From assembly GCA_013115135.1 (NCBI GenBank), contig JABANP010000053.1, forward strand, positions 1-64,000: a stretch of DNA of 64,000 nt. The letters are read 5' to 3'. The position numbers and the translations under genes were made by a program. Under the pieces are notes generated by a model, which was not told the DNA's origin, made no database searches, and worked only from the letters and a program-made list of their open reading frames with translations. This DNA is from Perkinsus olseni (Eukaryota > Perkinsozoa > Perkinsida > Perkinsidae). Below, one piece after another: positions 28,454 to 43,100 of this stretch; positions within the stretch are counted from its first letter, which is position 1; every line of letters starts with the position of its first letter.

Positions 28454-31400
28454 TCAGGCGACAGCAAACTGCTCGTAAATAGCATCCCTCACCTTGAAGA
28501 GGTTTTGGCACAGATCTGAGCAACACCGCTCCGTGGTGATTGAGACACTGGCCGAGCCTACCTCCGTTGACTTGAATGACAGTGGTCTGTGCATGAGCTG
28601 ACTCCTCCTCCTCGCCTTCACCCAAGACCTCCACCAGGCGCCACGCCCAGATCCTGGGCTGCTTCTCGAGCCGCCGGCCTGCAAGAAGCGTGGCGTCATT
28701 GACAGGCACACATCGGGAGATGTGACTGCGCAGACACAAAATCCACGTCTCGTAGCGCTAGTACTACTGATGAGTTCCGAGTCTCATCAGCATCACTACT
28801 GTCGCGATCTGATTCTACATGAGTCGAATCGATGTAGAAGTTCAACCCATGCCGCGCTCAGAAGGGGATCAGCGTGTCTCAGTCCACTTCACAAACGACG
28901 CCACGCACATAATCGTCATCGTCTGTGTCAGTGGAAGCTCCTAGCGATTTAGTCTGCAAGCGATGGTGCTCCCGAGACCCCCCCACTCACCGTCCTTGAT
29001 GATGCGTGTCCACCGAGACCTCTCCCCCTTCAGGAGAGCTCACAACCAGCATCCTGTTAGACATGGGCGTCATGGTGAATTCGCCGCTATTGACCAGGCC
29101 GCCCTTCGGCCGCGTCTTGAATGCTATCGAGCCGGAAGCTGGCTGGTTGCCCCGAGTAGAGAACTTCCGCTTCAGACGGTCGCGAAGATTAGCCAACCTC
29201 AATGGCTTGGAGGACAGCAGTAGGCCCGGCCGACAGAGGATCTGACACCATTACAATGAAAGACATACAATAAAGACAATATATTTCACTAAAAATAATG
29301 TTAATCTGAACACTCGTTCAAGTACCATGCACACAGTTCTTACTGCTACTATTGCCATGGCAGCACTTACGACCCTCCAAAAGTTTGGGGGTGTCCATCT
29401 CTCATGGGATGTCGACTACCATGTAAGATAGCTACTCATAGAAATGGCGTATGAAGTCTATTATCATTTTATAAGTTTAAAGAGGTGTGCTATTACTTAT
29501 TGAGATTCATTTAATACCTAATTTTTCATACATCGTCGGTCCAAATTCATGATACAATACTTTGACCGTCGCAGGACGTCCTCGGTACAAATGTCGAACG
29601 AATGAACTCAGCGCCGCTCTCCCCAAACGCAGACGATACCTCCTCCGCAGCCTCCGCGTCCTGTTCCTCGACAGATTCCTCCGCCATGGGCTCCCTTTCA
29701 GTATCCTTCAGCACAGTGCCGATAGGCTCGCCACTCGCAGTTCGTGACGGAGCATCAGCAGAGTCAGCAGCTGATGTCAAGGCCACGCGGCAGAGGGCTA
29801 CTCTAGCGCATGATCTGTTATCGTTAGAGGCACCTGAACGAACTCCATTACATTGGCCGACATTAGCGGACGTTTATACTCGGGTAAAAACCACCGCAAC
29901 GCGATCTCTGAACTCTCCCAAGAAACGCCGAAGAGACGAACCTCGACCGGGCTCTGCCTCACCTGCTTTAGCACCGCCGCTGTCCTTAGCCAGAACACGG
30001 ATGTACTTGAGTTCCCTTTGAAGGCTCTTGTCCAGGTAACACTGAGAAGGCAAGGATACTTATGTGCTCGACCGCAGCATTGAGGGCCGCCCACCTGTCG
30101 CTTCCGTGGTCTCAGCGAAAATTGGACCGGCTGCAGCTCGATCTCCCCTCGCTCACGACCGCTTTGGCAGACGTACGCCTGAAGAGGTCAGTAGTGTGAG
30201 CTTTCGATCGACTCCAGGAGGTCCATTAAGACCGGTGATGGGGTAATGAAGGGTGTGAGCCAGAGATTGCCCCGAGGGAATGAGGTACGTTGCATCCAGG
30301 ACGTCCCTACCTGTCCTCCCTTCCCTGTTGCGAACATTGAGTCCGTCCTATGTATCATCAGCTCGAGGTCATCCGCGTTGACCGAAGGCAGTATGACCAG
30401 GTGACGGGGACGGAGCCGTACGAGGAGCTCATGCCTGCCACAATACTCTAACACACCCCAGCGACTACCGCTGCTGCTCACCTGTGCTGGGCTGTCGCCA
30501 GGCCGTCAATGCCGTTCCCGGGAGCCATCAGCTTCACCTTGCATCCCACCCGAATCACACGCTCGCGGGTCTCAACCATTTTCGGCTCGCCGAAGCGAAC
30601 CTGGAGATCTCGCCTCCAATCGAAGCTGTCATGCTCCTCAGCGCCAGGGAGCTGCGTTAGGGTCCGCCTGACAGCAGGTGGTGAGATGCAACTTCCAACC
30701 GGCAGAGAAGTCCATCGGAGGAGCCCTTTCGCGATAGATTGGACACCGGAGCCACCCCAAGTGCCAATCCGATAAGGTGCTCGACAGACATCAGGAGCGC
30801 TCCCAGGGTTGAAGCTCAGGAGAGGCGGTCCATTGAACAGCCCGAAACACCCCGCGCCCGGAAATGGTTGAGAAATTACCTTCATCCTCTGATGCCCATC
30901 ATCATCCCCAATGTCCGCCTTCAGCTCGTCCTTCGCGACCTTCATCTGCTTCTTGATGCGGAAATCTGACAACACCCCGAGCCACATCCGCGAATCTTCG
31001 ACTTAGTTCGTATCTTGCAAGGATCAACCTTAGATACGCTTACGTCCATGAGGTTCGTCCTTCATCTCCTTCTTGTCGGGATAATCGTCATGATACCATC
31101 CCCTTGCGGAAGCGTTTCATCCTCATGAAATCAGATTCAGCATGCGCCCTCCAGGAGTCGATAACACTGCTATCCAGATGGACGCCGTACCTACACCCAC
31201 AATCCAATACCACACCTTCCGCAACTCCTGGACTCCCGTCCCCCCGGGATACGCCAAAAACAGTAGTGAGACAACATCGAACGATACAACTTTTCGACAA
31301 GCCTACTCATCAGCAACCTGGGCACCTCCCCTAGAGACGCCGGCCAGTTCCTCATCATCATCGACTCCGCCGCCTCCCGCCATCGCCCCTCGGGCTGCAG

Positions 31401-34400
31401 CCCCGGTAGTGCCTGCTCCAGCCGCCCCACCCCTCCACCTGCCGAAGGGGCTGCTGCTGTCTGCGAGTAGAACATACCTGAACCGAACCAACCTTACCAC
31501 TCTCGTCACATCAATCAATTTCGACTTGGTGACGATGGACACGCACACAATCAACATGACGGACAGAGCGACATTCCTCTAAGTTTTCAAGAACGAAGTG
31601 AACGACAAGATTGACGGGCTGGCTCAATTTCTTGAAGGTGCTCGACAGCCTCTCCCCGACATTCCTAACACCGCACCATCGCTCTTCCGAGACTCACCAG
31701 GTCTAAAGAAACCATTCACTTGCCCGCCTTCGACGTCATAGACCGATGCCTGGTTCCGGTTCTCCAGCGAGATGAGGGCTGTCGAACTGGAGCCCCCTCC
31801 CTCCCCTTCAGTGTTCTTCGCACTAGCCTGCATGTAACCAGACAACTGCTCCACCGACTGACGCTCCCCGACCATAATACCAATCCCGTGCTCTGCAGCA
31901 TCTGCTTGGCCATGCCCTCGGCGAAGTTCTCGGCCATCCCTTGCTGCTGCCGCCGAGCTACAGCAGCCTTCTGCGCGGCCATCTTCTCCCTTCGATCGCG
32001 CTCCTTCCGACGCCGTCTCATCGCCAACTAAAACCACTGCTGCGTCACTGCGCCACGAAATTACCGCGGTACCTCTTCCTGGGACTCTCTCGCCAGACTT
32101 TCTCTGTAGACCTCACGCAGCTGCTCGTCCGTGTAGGAGCTCTTGATGTACTGCGTCTCTCGATAAGTAACCGGTTCTGATAACAACAGCAGACATAGCC
32201 GCGAAGCAAGACGACCGAGCGCGGTAACGACGGAACTCTAGGCTGGACGCCGGACGTAGAAAACAGGAAAAAGTCGTCAGAAATTGAGCAGCCATCGACA
32301 CAAGTCCTTCACTTGAGAACCTAATGGGAGTTTTCCCCCGACTAAGTAATGCCTGTTTTCCATCATGCAGTACATTTCGTTGAAGCGCTTGCCAGAAATC
32401 CGAGCGCTTTCGAAAGGCATCTTATTCAATCACGAGAAGCTTGGCGTGTATAACACTACCATTAGGGTTCTCAGGCCTCTCCACCACGAAGTCGTGTATG
32501 ACCCTCTGCGCCAAGCAGTCCCGATAGGCGACATCAGAGGTGGTGAAGATGACAGTGCTGTTGGGGTCGCCGCACATCCGACAGAAGATCTCGCGGGCGT
32601 CACCGATCTCTAGGGAGGCACTGGAAGCCAGAACAACCTGAGGACCGATCGATGACCCTCAGCGTAACGTGGCGCCCTCCCCCGACCTTCGGTTTTCTCG
32701 CGGGGTAGTTCTGCGCGTAGTCCTGAAAGCTGGAGCAGAGCTGGACGTGCTGGAAGAGGAAGGGGTGGTACAGGAACCCCATTGAGGTATCAAAGTCATT
32801 ATGCACCTAATGCACGACGGACGTATAATCAACACAGTATCTCCGAAACAACTATGGTGAAGTATCCACAAAAAGGTGCTTTTTGCTACGGTCTACTATT
32901 TCAAACTCGACCAGGCAGTATGTGCGCAGATATACTGGTTTTAGTGATTTCATACCGAATTGGAGCACCCTATAAAAATACCACCAACCAACTGCCTTTT
33001 TGCTTTTGGCTGTAGTGACGAGTTCCTCGTCGAGAGTTGTTCATTCATTCTCGAGTCACGGCATTTTAGCCGACTTGTATTGAACCCGAACACACCATCA
33101 ACAACTCTACAAAGATATCGGGTGGAGCACCCTTTCGCCTCCCCAACTCACCACACGACTCATCCACTCCATTCTGATCTTGATCTGATCCAGGACGACA
33201 TCTCCGAGTGGTGAGACGTAGACTACCGGGTATGCCTGAGGAGCACCATCAGGCGTATGCGCCGAAGATGGGAATACCGGTGAGGGTCGCCCTCACCAGA
33301 CACTTTGAGAGACTACAGTACGAAACATCTAGAAAGGGGAATCGGTTGTGCAGAGGTGACTCCCTCAAGGATAGCGAGTTTCGACTTGCAATTCATCATA
33401 GACACTCCCGATACGCGTTGCACACTCAGACGGAGATGTTTCTCATGGTTGTTGCATTGGTGGCATGATTGTCATCAGCGCCTTTCAATGAATAAGCACC
33501 TACCTGCAGTCCAGCATCAGCAGCCCAGGCAGCCTCAAGCAACAACAGCAGCTCCAATACACGACCTGTGGACAGGACTGGTGATGAGACACAGTCGAGA
33601 GAGCCCTCTGACCTGTAGAGCAACAGTCCACCGGTAGCAGCACTGTGCCGTCCTTCCTGAGGGATCTCAATATCATCCCTAGCAAGGCTTCCTCTGCCTG
33701 AGCGTATCGCCTGTTGGACCTGACCACCACTGCCACTCGTTGCCCTCCAGGTAGTAAGCGCTTATATCCATCAAGAGGCGTGCGCCCTTCGAATAACGGT
33801 AAATTGAGGCCATTAAGTGTTACTCAGTAGTCTCCATTCAAGAGCACTTCCATACCCCGCCACGACCCTCAAAACCTCCTTCAACCAACCACCACTACTA
33901 CCTCGAAGCTGTGATACCAGCGTCATAGGTCCGCCTGCTCTCAGCAGCTACATTACTAGTAGCACCTTGGCCAGCACAAGTCACAGCCCCTTCTACCGCT
34001 GGCGGCATCGTGTTAGTTATCAATACACTCGGTGGTGCCTGACAGACCGACGATCTCACCAAGCCGCCATTCGAGAGCGAGAAAACAAATACCAACCCTC
34101 GGCAAGGCTGAGGCCTGGGAAAGGCCTCAACAATATGTTCTCAGTTGAGCTATCACAGGCACGAGAGCACCTCAGCAACCCCGTGGGAACTACCTGTTCG
34201 GGCGGTGGCAGTTCCATACCATTCAAGTGCCTATCACCCGCCATCTGGTAGTCCACGGCATACACCATGCTCTGAGACCCCACTTCAATCCGCCAATACG
34301 CTCCGCCGAGCATCCGCCCAGCCGGCAAAGGCGTAAACTTCACCGTAGGGCCCTTGGTCGTCGAGGACCGGCCTCCAGCTGCAGCACCGCTGTCGCCACG

Positions 34401-35741
34401 CATAGTGAACATGACACCCTCGCCGTACTGCAGAGGCGACACTGCGCCGTTGAACGCCATGATGGTGTCATCGATGGTCAATAGCCAATCGTTGTTAGTG
34501 GTCACCGCATCACGCATCTGAGAGATATCTTCAACCGCAAGGACCCGGCCAGCAGTTAAACTCCCAATCAATGGACCTGGCTACGCTCTCGGCCCTAGAC
34601 TATCTTATGGTAACATTCGTTACGATACTCCCATACCAATGGAAAGCAAGAGGCATCCCTCTAGGACCCACTATCGTATTACCTTATCAATATCCTCATG
34701 CAATGCATTCATAGTAAGCTCTCCAAGACGCCTCACAGGCTCTGTCGCCAGCACCATAGCCCCATTAGAGGGTTGGTTATTATTGGTCGTCGAGCTCATC
34801 TCGCCCACTGGTGGGGGCGCTGTAGCGTATTGCAGTTTCTTAGGCCGCAAGTGGCAATAGACGTAGGGCCACGCACCGCAATGCTGCAGATCGGCGAAGG
34901 AAAGCAGACAGACGTCAATCTGATAGAAAAAGCGGAAATCCAATCGGAACCGCCTAGACGATGCTCCCTGCGGTTTTCGACCGACTCACTCGAGCCGTAC
35001 TGAATTCATACTCTTCCCTTACAACGCTCTGAGCCACACGTCGTGCTTACCCGACGGTTCCAGTGGTTGTGAGGCACGCATCAGCCCAAGACTACTACCT
35101 GATCCACCAGCCGTCCGCCAGTGGGCTGCTCAGCCACCAGCGCTGAGATCATCTCCGGATCCATCTCTTCCGTCCATCCACAATCCAGTAATACGTTACA
35201 GCTAGTACTGAACACACAGATAACTATGCAGCCTCGCAGCCGCTCTCGGCATCCTAGGCGATGGCTATCGAACCATACCCCGACAGGTCCGCGCTTGGTT
35301 TTGCCCGTATCGGAGTTCCAGCCCAAGAGGCGTAAAGTCACATAAACGGTGGAATACTGAAATCTGCAGCTTCACCTAATTCCTTCGGACAGCGCTCCTC
35401 ACTCGGTCGACGTCACGATACGGCATACACGCTATATTTACGGATAGAGACCACAACTATAACAGTACTGTCGAGAAAAAGGAGCATCTTGCCTATAAGA
35501 TAGCTACACAATATGAAGTAAGGAGTACAATATTCAGGGACGCTAAACCACCATTGCTTCTCCCTTCCACCCTCATCAGAAATGATGTCATCACAGTCGG
35601 GCTCATCCCATCACCGTATTACCCTGTCATATCATCCGTTAGCTTCAGTACTGCCATCTGGTACTGTGAGGTGTCCTTAGAGATCGGCAGCACTTCCACC
35701 GATACCCCACCTTCAGGGTTGGTGGGGATGACCTGGGACAT
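28454..35741 (-). CDS. CPSF2: Cleavage and polyadenylation specificity factor 100-kDa subunit
   Basis: A long gene of roughly twenty exons. Blocks in CPSF100 order are NVLLDCGWTEEMD (35.1 kb), FADLQHCGAWPY and EPVRRLGELTMNAL (34.8), TPLPAGRMLGGAYWRIE and VYAVDYQMAGDRHLNG (34.3), SNRRYAQAEEALLGMIL and LRKDGTVLLPVD (33.7), GRVLELLLLLEAAW (33.5), IRMEWMSRV (33.2), PFLFQHVQLC and VVLASSASLEIG (32.7), a charged linker (32.0), DWRRDLQVRFGEPKM and ETRERVIRVGCKVKLM (30.6), LRPRHLVILPSV (30.4), LQRELKYIRVLAKD (30.0), LRLANLRDRLKRKF (29.2) and FKVRDAIYEQFAVA (28.5), the conserved C terminus. The beta-lactamase-fold His/Asp signature is degenerate, as usual for this non-catalytic partner of CPSF73 in pre-mRNA 3' processing. 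First Met is at 35741. Some internal splices are unresolved. Confidence 0.87.
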
Positions 35742-35958
35742 TTCGGGCTCTCAAAACGACCAAGACGCCCCCTGCCACAGCTACATGACACGACTGCAAC
35801 TCGACACCTCACCAAGACAGGAAAGAACGGCGCGGCAGGCCACTAGCCAGAATGTGCAAAACAGCAATCATACAAGTACTGGTAGATAACTTGGTGAATC
35901 GGCCCGCGGACGGTACTCTCCTCAACGTTCCAGTCAACGTCATCGGCATACGCCCCCA

Positions 35959-38900
35959 CTAGGCCACCGTCCACACCTCCGGGTCCCCTCCCGAAGGGCC
36001 ACTGCTGGCTCCTAGAACTAGCAGCTGGCCCGCAGTATCGTACATACAATCACGTAGAGTAAGATCCGCTACTCCCTCAATCCTAGACACCCCAGCCCAC
36101 TTCCCAGCAGCGTCCCAAGATAGCACCTCTCCCTGCTGTGTAACAGCTCGTATTCCTCTGCCAACGGCTTCGCACGCGCCAACCAGACGACTGCCCATCG
36201 TCACCTTCGAAGGAACGGGGAGTCTGCCGATCCTCTTACCGGCGCTGTACCGATAGACTCCGTCGGCATCCACAGCGACTTCAGTCGTAGAGCCGGCAGA
36301 AGCAGCAGAGACCTCAACAACACGCCCACCTTGCGGAGAGGCAGTCCAGCTATTACCATGACTGTCCGAGAACAGCAGACTATCATTGGGACCGAGGGTC
36401 AGGCTAACCGGGTTGAAAAGAGCTCCTTCGCCATCAAACTGAACCCGAACACCCAGGTTCAAATCCTGCAACCGACGTAATTTCTCGCTGTCCCGAGGCA
36501 TCCCCGCATGAGCCAGTTCCTTATCCTCCTCAGACTCCCCTGGCTCCTCTTTAACTTCCAAGCCAAGCTTATTATTCCATCCCCAAGTAGTAGTACCAGA
36601 GGCAACGATAAATGCGTAAATTATTCCCCACAACCACAACAAGATGATAACACCCGCGCCGGCCTTGAAGCTCCTCCAAGGCAAAGTCATAGCCTTGGTG
36701 TTAGCCTCCGCAAAGGTCTCGTTATTATCGCCTTCCCCCGCCAGCAGGCCCATCGGACGACCGCTGGCGAGTTCATTAACATCCTGCGTTAGGCCCCTGG
36801 GGACCCTCGAGCCCTGATCGTCACCATAGGTGATACGCTGATGAGTCTGCTCAGTGTAGTGCAACGGCAAAGTGGTCTTCTGTCGAGATATCTTCGCGCT
36901 CTCGTCCGACACCTGCGACCCCTCACTGGCGAAGGAGTCCAGATTGTGTCGACTGCTCTTCTGCTTCCTGATGCTCTGAGCGTGCTTCACCATAGGAGCC
37001 TGAACGACGACGGTGGTGATCGTCCGAGAACACCAACCCCGAACGAGTCAATTTATGCATAAATGGGAGACTCGCAATTCCTCAGCCAATTGTGTAACTC
37101 TGCCAGGAGTTGTCAGCGAAAAAACAGTAGACCAGAACAAGGCTATTGGTCTGCACTAGCATACCACAACTTTCGTAACTCCTACCTGAGGAATGAGATC
37201 CGTCGCCGCCCTCTCTAACTTAGCAGCCGACTTTCTTCGAACCGCGTCCAGCTTAGACCCGACACTCTTGCGTCTCTCATCAACATCACGGCCGCCCTCC
37301 TGTTCTTGCTGCTCCTGCTGCTGGTCCTCCTTGTTAAGGCCGAGTACATCAATTTGAATGACGGTTGAGAACTTCGTCGGAAGCGATCCATCCGGCTCCA
37401 CCGCTGAAAATAACAACCGACCCATGAACCCAAACCGAGCTTCGCTCCGCCTTTTTCGTTTCCACTCACCCATCGACATAAGATATCCTATACACAGCAT
37501 ATGGATGATGAAGGAGACAGGTGATATGTAATTGATAGCGGTAAGATACGTCTCGTAGCTAGTATCCACCGGCTCCCCAGCAATAGTGGCCTCGTTGGCC
37601 CTGATCTGGCCCATGTTATACCCAATGGTGAAACTAGCGCAGAGGCCTGCTAGGAAGGGACCTGTGAGAAGGAAGAATGAGGAAGCGATCAGCCAGCCTC
37701 CACGCTGAGGATAGTGACGTGCTCAAAGGGCGACCACGATAATAGAGAAGTGTTTAGCAGCAGGAGGCATGGTGAATTCCACCGATTCGCTCCCACGCGA
37801 GACAAGCCATAGAAAGCCCATTACGACAGACGATCAGCCAATCCATTCATCAACATACAGAATTCCACAGACGATGATCGCAAGAAAGCAGCGGACGTAT
37901 CACTACCGCACACTAGCTGAGTCATCCACCCTGGCACAAGGCCCGCCCAGATCTTACCAATGATTTGCAGTGCAGCCAGAGTCAGTTGCTCCCAGGGGTC
38001 CAGCAGGAGGTTCATCTTCTCGTGAGCCAAAGCGAAGGCCATAGGCAGGACGACGAAGACCCAAGTGCCCCAGAAGTGATACTGGACCATGTAGTAGGCC
38101 AGACCCATGTAACTATGAATAAGCCGATCAAAACAACCGGGGGAAAACGCCGCATAATTTCACCGGAAAAAAGGTATGCGTACGAGCAATCACCTCAGAA
38201 GTGAGCGAAAGCATACACGGAAAATCACGAGAGATTTTCCCCCACTTTTGCCTGTGCACAGAGAGCTACGCCGCTATCGCCGGCAGTGCCCTCAGATGCA
38301 TCCTCCCGTCATTACCTTATAACGTGTAAGAACTGGTTGGCACCAAGAACCATACAGACTCGAGCGTAGGCATCAAAGCCGTTCCAATGCTCCTGTAGTT
38401 TGTTGTACAGATAGAAGTGCTCAACGAACAAGTTATACTCGGCCGCGCTGAAAGCATTAACGCCGTGAAAGTAGCATAAAATTACCGCGCGCCGCATTAC
38501 TCTGGATCCTCAGTGTTCAATTGAGCTGGGAACGTCTCCTTAGCCTCGACTCCCGTGGTGTACTTCTTCCCGGGGATGTAACTGAGCGGATCGCAATGCG
38601 CAGCGGAAAGATTCTCAACTTTATGAAAATTTATGAATTTTCAGCGTAAACGTCTTCACCAGACCATGCTCAATATCGACTGGAGCAACAGAAAATATGC
38701 AAAAAAATGCCGAAAAATTTTTCAAGATGAGCTGCCCTACCCGACTTACTAACCAACCACAGGTATCCTAAACATCCTCATCACACCGCTGGTCTCATAG
38801 TCCTGCAATCGTGCTGCTATGGGATTGATCTCATCCTCGCCGGGGATGGGAAGACGCATCCACTGGGTCAATACTCGGGCCTTGAAAGTCTGGCAACAAC

Positions 38901-39676
38901 ACACAGAAAATAGATAGCTTCTGCAGAGCATTAAAAAGGTCAATCCGGGAGCACATTGTGATCAGCGAAAGTGATGGATGAATGACTAACAGTCGATCTG
39001 GTCACTTCAGTTTGGGGGAACTACGCCACACTGCTACGCTGTCGACGTTAATTGCAAAAGATGGTATGATAATTTTTAATTACTAGTGACCGATTCTGCG
39101 GCGTTATGCGCACGGAGAAAATAAGTTTTCAATATAGTAAAAATTGTGTCTTTAGAGTAATGGTAGTAATTTTGGCCGGTCTGCTACTGTCCTCATCTTA
39201 CCTGTGCGACAATAGAGGCATGAATGGCGAACCATACAGAGAGCAAGAGGAAGAATATGGCACATATCAAATGCATACCCCACAGCCATACCAACCACGC
39301 CGGGAGTACCATCTTCAGGTCTGAAGGAAAAGATACTTCATCTTGACCTAAAGATTCCCTCCCGCACTCACAGTCGACCTTCGTAGAAGAAGCCCACGAC
39401 GAAACCCAAGGTGAGAGTATTCACCACAATGTACGTATCCATCTTCCCAATAGTCAACTCGAAAAGATCTCTAACATCCTCTCGGTACAGGTCGACCTAA
39501 GATACCATCCATGGCCCACCTCCTCGCTCGGTCCCTCCTACCTGTTCAACCCGCATCTTCTGCGTGTGATATACCCTATCCTGATTGAGCTCATAGTCGA
39601 ATTGATAGTTGGTACGGTTGTATTTGAAGAGCTCCCAAACACCACCTAGCAGTGCGCCAACTTCTAAGACTACCAT
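35959..39676 (-). CDS. Large polytopic membrane protein, paralogue 1
   Basis: A multi-exon gene from the Met at 39676. N-terminal part: FKYNRTNYQFDYELNQDRVY, LYREDVRDLFELTIGKMDTY, then membrane segments (TPAWLVWLWGMHLICAIFFL; MVQYHFWGTWVFVVLPMAFA), RVLTQWMRLPIPGEDEINP, and KFSTVIQIDVLGLNKEDQ. A splice from about 37185 to 36999 joins phase 0 to the last big exon, which has a hydrophilic linker, one more membrane helix (AGAGVIILLWLWGIIYAFIV) and a C-terminal domain of repeated short strands (SLTLGPNDSLLFSDSHGN) reminiscent of a beta-propeller. I know no named family. It is clearly paralogous to the gene at 40141-44552. Location is probably plasma membrane or an internal membrane; function is unknown. 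Confidence 0.6.
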
Positions 39677-40140
39677 TGCTGCCGACTAGGGATGAGGAAT
39701 AGACAACAACAAAGCTAACCCTGAGGAGAGCGTAAAGATCATCATCAACGATTCCCAGTCACGAAAACAAAAATCCACCGCCACGCACGATGACGAAGCT
39801 GTCAAAGCGACGCGTCATTTCGCATCGCTCCGCTCAGAGCAAATCTCGCTCGCCCGGAATCAGAACTACTTACAGGCGGTGATCGCCCTGTCATTGACTG
39901 TAACGCAAGGCGGTGGAGCAGTTCTTTCTGGTGGAAACCAGGCTATAGAGGAGGGCCGTGATGATGATGTTGTTGTTGTTGATTGTAACGGAGCAGTATA
40001 AACAAGAGCCATCACCACAACCACGACGACGACGATGACGATGAAAGACCAGAGGGCGTACTGACACGAGGCGCCCTGAAAATGGTATACTCGAGTGAAA
40101 CGGCGCAAGTGTATATGAAAAGATATTAGACGAGGTAAAG

Positions 40141-43100
40141 CTACGCAGGCGAACTCAGTGTGTACAAAACAGGTATGAGAGACTCTCTCTCGTAGCCAAT
40201 GAAAACCCCAGTCGCCCTTGCGGTCCAGACTATGTCGTAGACGTCGATCGGAGGGTCGAGGGAAGGACGGTCATACCGGCGCGTGCCAGACCTGATCGAC
40301 CACCAATGGCCGCTGCCACTGCCGGTCGGCATGGTCACCAGCAAGTGGTCGCCCTCAGCATGGAGAGAGCTCGCAGCGTCATATCGGTGGTCCCCAAAGG
40401 GCCTCCAAGACCACTCCTTCAAGCGACCGGGAGAAGTATAGTCGGCCGTCCGCTGAACCAATACCAACAAAACCGGTAGCAGATGCGGTGATCCGACTCA
40501 ACCCCATACTGAGGCGAATTGGAGGGGCAGCAGAGTCGCAAGGACGGAGCTGGCCAGTGGTAAGGGCGTGAAGAGTGCCGTTGAGAACTACAAGATCGTT
40601 GATCACTTCCATACCATCCGTCCCACAATTCACCTCACGTGATACCACCCTTCCGTCTAGGGAGAGCGCATGGACTGAAAACAGCGTCGCGATATATACC
40701 GTGTCTCCGTCACGCGCCACAGAATTGGGTGCCATCTCCAGTGTAACCAGAGAGGCCCCGCCTCGCGTTGCAAGGAGCCTATGATGATCATCCGTACGGT
40801 TATGTATCGGCATAGAGAACAGGGGAGAGTCCAGCAGGCCATCAACGATGAGGTCAGGAGCCGCAGCATTGATGACCAGCACCACGACCGCCGCTACCCA
40901 GCACAGAAGTGTCGTTATACTCAGTAGGCGAGTTAACTGAAGGGAACATCAGTCGCGAGGACCACGTAATATGGTCGCACAGCAACGAAGACTGTACTCA
41001 CTGGCAATGGCACGTCGTCATTAGGGGAAGGAAGACTAATAGAGGGTCAGCCGCAACGCGTGAACTGCCGATTTCGAATCGAGATTCGCGAAAATCGCAC
41101 TGTGAAATACGAGGCGCATCTTTCATCATTAGTGTTTCTCGCATCGCGAGTGAAACTCTAATATGTACCCAAACTACCCATCACGATGGAGGTCGGTCGA
41201 TGCCTCATGACCTTCCAACGCCAAATGTACAACTACTGGTTAAATCCATCAACTACGTCATTCTTCCTTGGACTACTAACCGTCTGGCCCGGGCTCTCCA
41301 ACCCCGCGCAGAGACTCCCTACCATGTAAGGCAGCCTGGCTCGTCTGATGGTAGTCCGGGGGTCGTTGAGCATGTCGAAGCCCTGGGCCTTATGAGCCTC
41401 CTTCAACGCTCTCGTCCTCGCCATCAACTCCGCCAACTGGTCTGGTAGTAAGGATATACCCCGACGCAAGCCCTGAACTCGGAAAAATCTTCCGAGTGCG
41501 CACAGAGAAAGATACCCTTACAAAAGTCTGTGATGTATCCCACTGTATCTCGCCTGTCTCCGTGTTGAGATGATAGGGCAGCGTCTCTCCAGTTTCCGCG
41601 ACGTGTTCCAGTGTCACCCAGCCACCCACCGGGTTGAAGGGCGTCCCCGGTGTCGCGTCACCTCGACCCTGCTCAGCCTCTAAGGCCGCCGCTAAGGCTA
41701 CTCGCTGTACTTCGAACTGCGCGTTCAGCTCATCCAACTTGTTGTTATCCTGAGGAGGGCCAATACAGGCGAACAGGCACCAGCATTCCTCGCCGATTTT
41801 GACTGCATCAACAGTGAATGGTCGGGCCCTAGGGAACCACCCCTTCGCGGAAAGTCAAACAGACGCTGTCGCTAGCTTGTAAGGAGAGCTACAGACAAAC
41901 ACCAGCATGCATCCAGAATCACCGTCAAGAACCGTCTCTGATGAACTACACGAAGGAGTTGTCCAAAAGATGACGTACCGACTAGACACCCGTTATCAAG
42001 AGTCTCCCAACCAACCTCGTTAGACAGATCATGTCGTTGAGCGTCCCAATACCGGAAAAGTCGATCAAGACTTCTCTCGCATCGTCTGCAAGCCCTGCGG
42101 AGCTCCTCCGAGATATTGGGTTCCTGGCCCCTGTCGGCCACGAAGGGGAGTACATCATCGTAATCCCTCGCACTACGATAGTCATTCGACGGGCCGCCCA
42201 ACGGAATGCTCGGCAGCTTCAAATGCCTGAGACGTTAAGCACTTTTCCGAGGCGCGCGATTCTCGCTACCACCTTACGGGCCGACATAATAGGAATCACC
42301 GAGGAACTCCCGAGTACACGAAGATGATCGAGCGTCGTGGCCTTACCCCTTCTCGCTGAGTTTTGGCTGAGCCATCGGCTCCGCCACTTCTTGAATAGCC
42401 TCCACACCAAAACCGAGAACGTCAATGCACCACACTGTGGAGAACTTATACGGCAGACCATCGGCGTCTCGCTTGCACAGGTAACTGAGACAACAGGAAA
42501 GCAGTCCTACACCATCGATGCTCCAAGCAGAGACAGTCCACAGGGCCAATACAGTCGGAACGATAAAGTGACGGCGCTGACCACTCTGACTGATGCCTCT
42601 AGTCTCACAGGAAAACGGTCACTGGACAGGTGCGAGTTACTCCCACCAACTAAGGCTAGTCTAACGCTGAATACAACTCAATAGCGCCCAATACTCCGAG
42701 GTTACACAGTCATCGCTCTCGCTTGTTAGGGGTGGCAAGCCCGAGCGATTCAATGCAGTCACATGAGTGAATTCCCAGGAAAAAGCCCTTGCCCGACTTA
42801 CACGTAAAATGCCTGCCAAAACATAGAGAGCATCACACCAGTAATGCCGATCCAGATTTCCGCTGGGGTAGTGATCAAAACAACAACTTCGCTCCGCTCA
42901 CTAGTCGGTATGATACCAACATTAATATCATGCCAGCCAACAGCGATGCTCTGCGTCAAAACCGCCCCAAAGGAAAGGACCATCTGCCGACCAACAGCAC
43001 ATCAAACGACGGAGCAGCTATGTGAAGCCTTCTGCTATTACCATGACCATCCGCTCTCGATTGGTGAGGACGGTGTTGACACCAATGTGGATGTAGGAGC

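Noticed and set aside
31142..31582. Plus-strand Pro/Ala-rich protein opposite CPSF100
   Set aside because: It lies across minus-strand exons and introns of a better supported gene and is low complexity.
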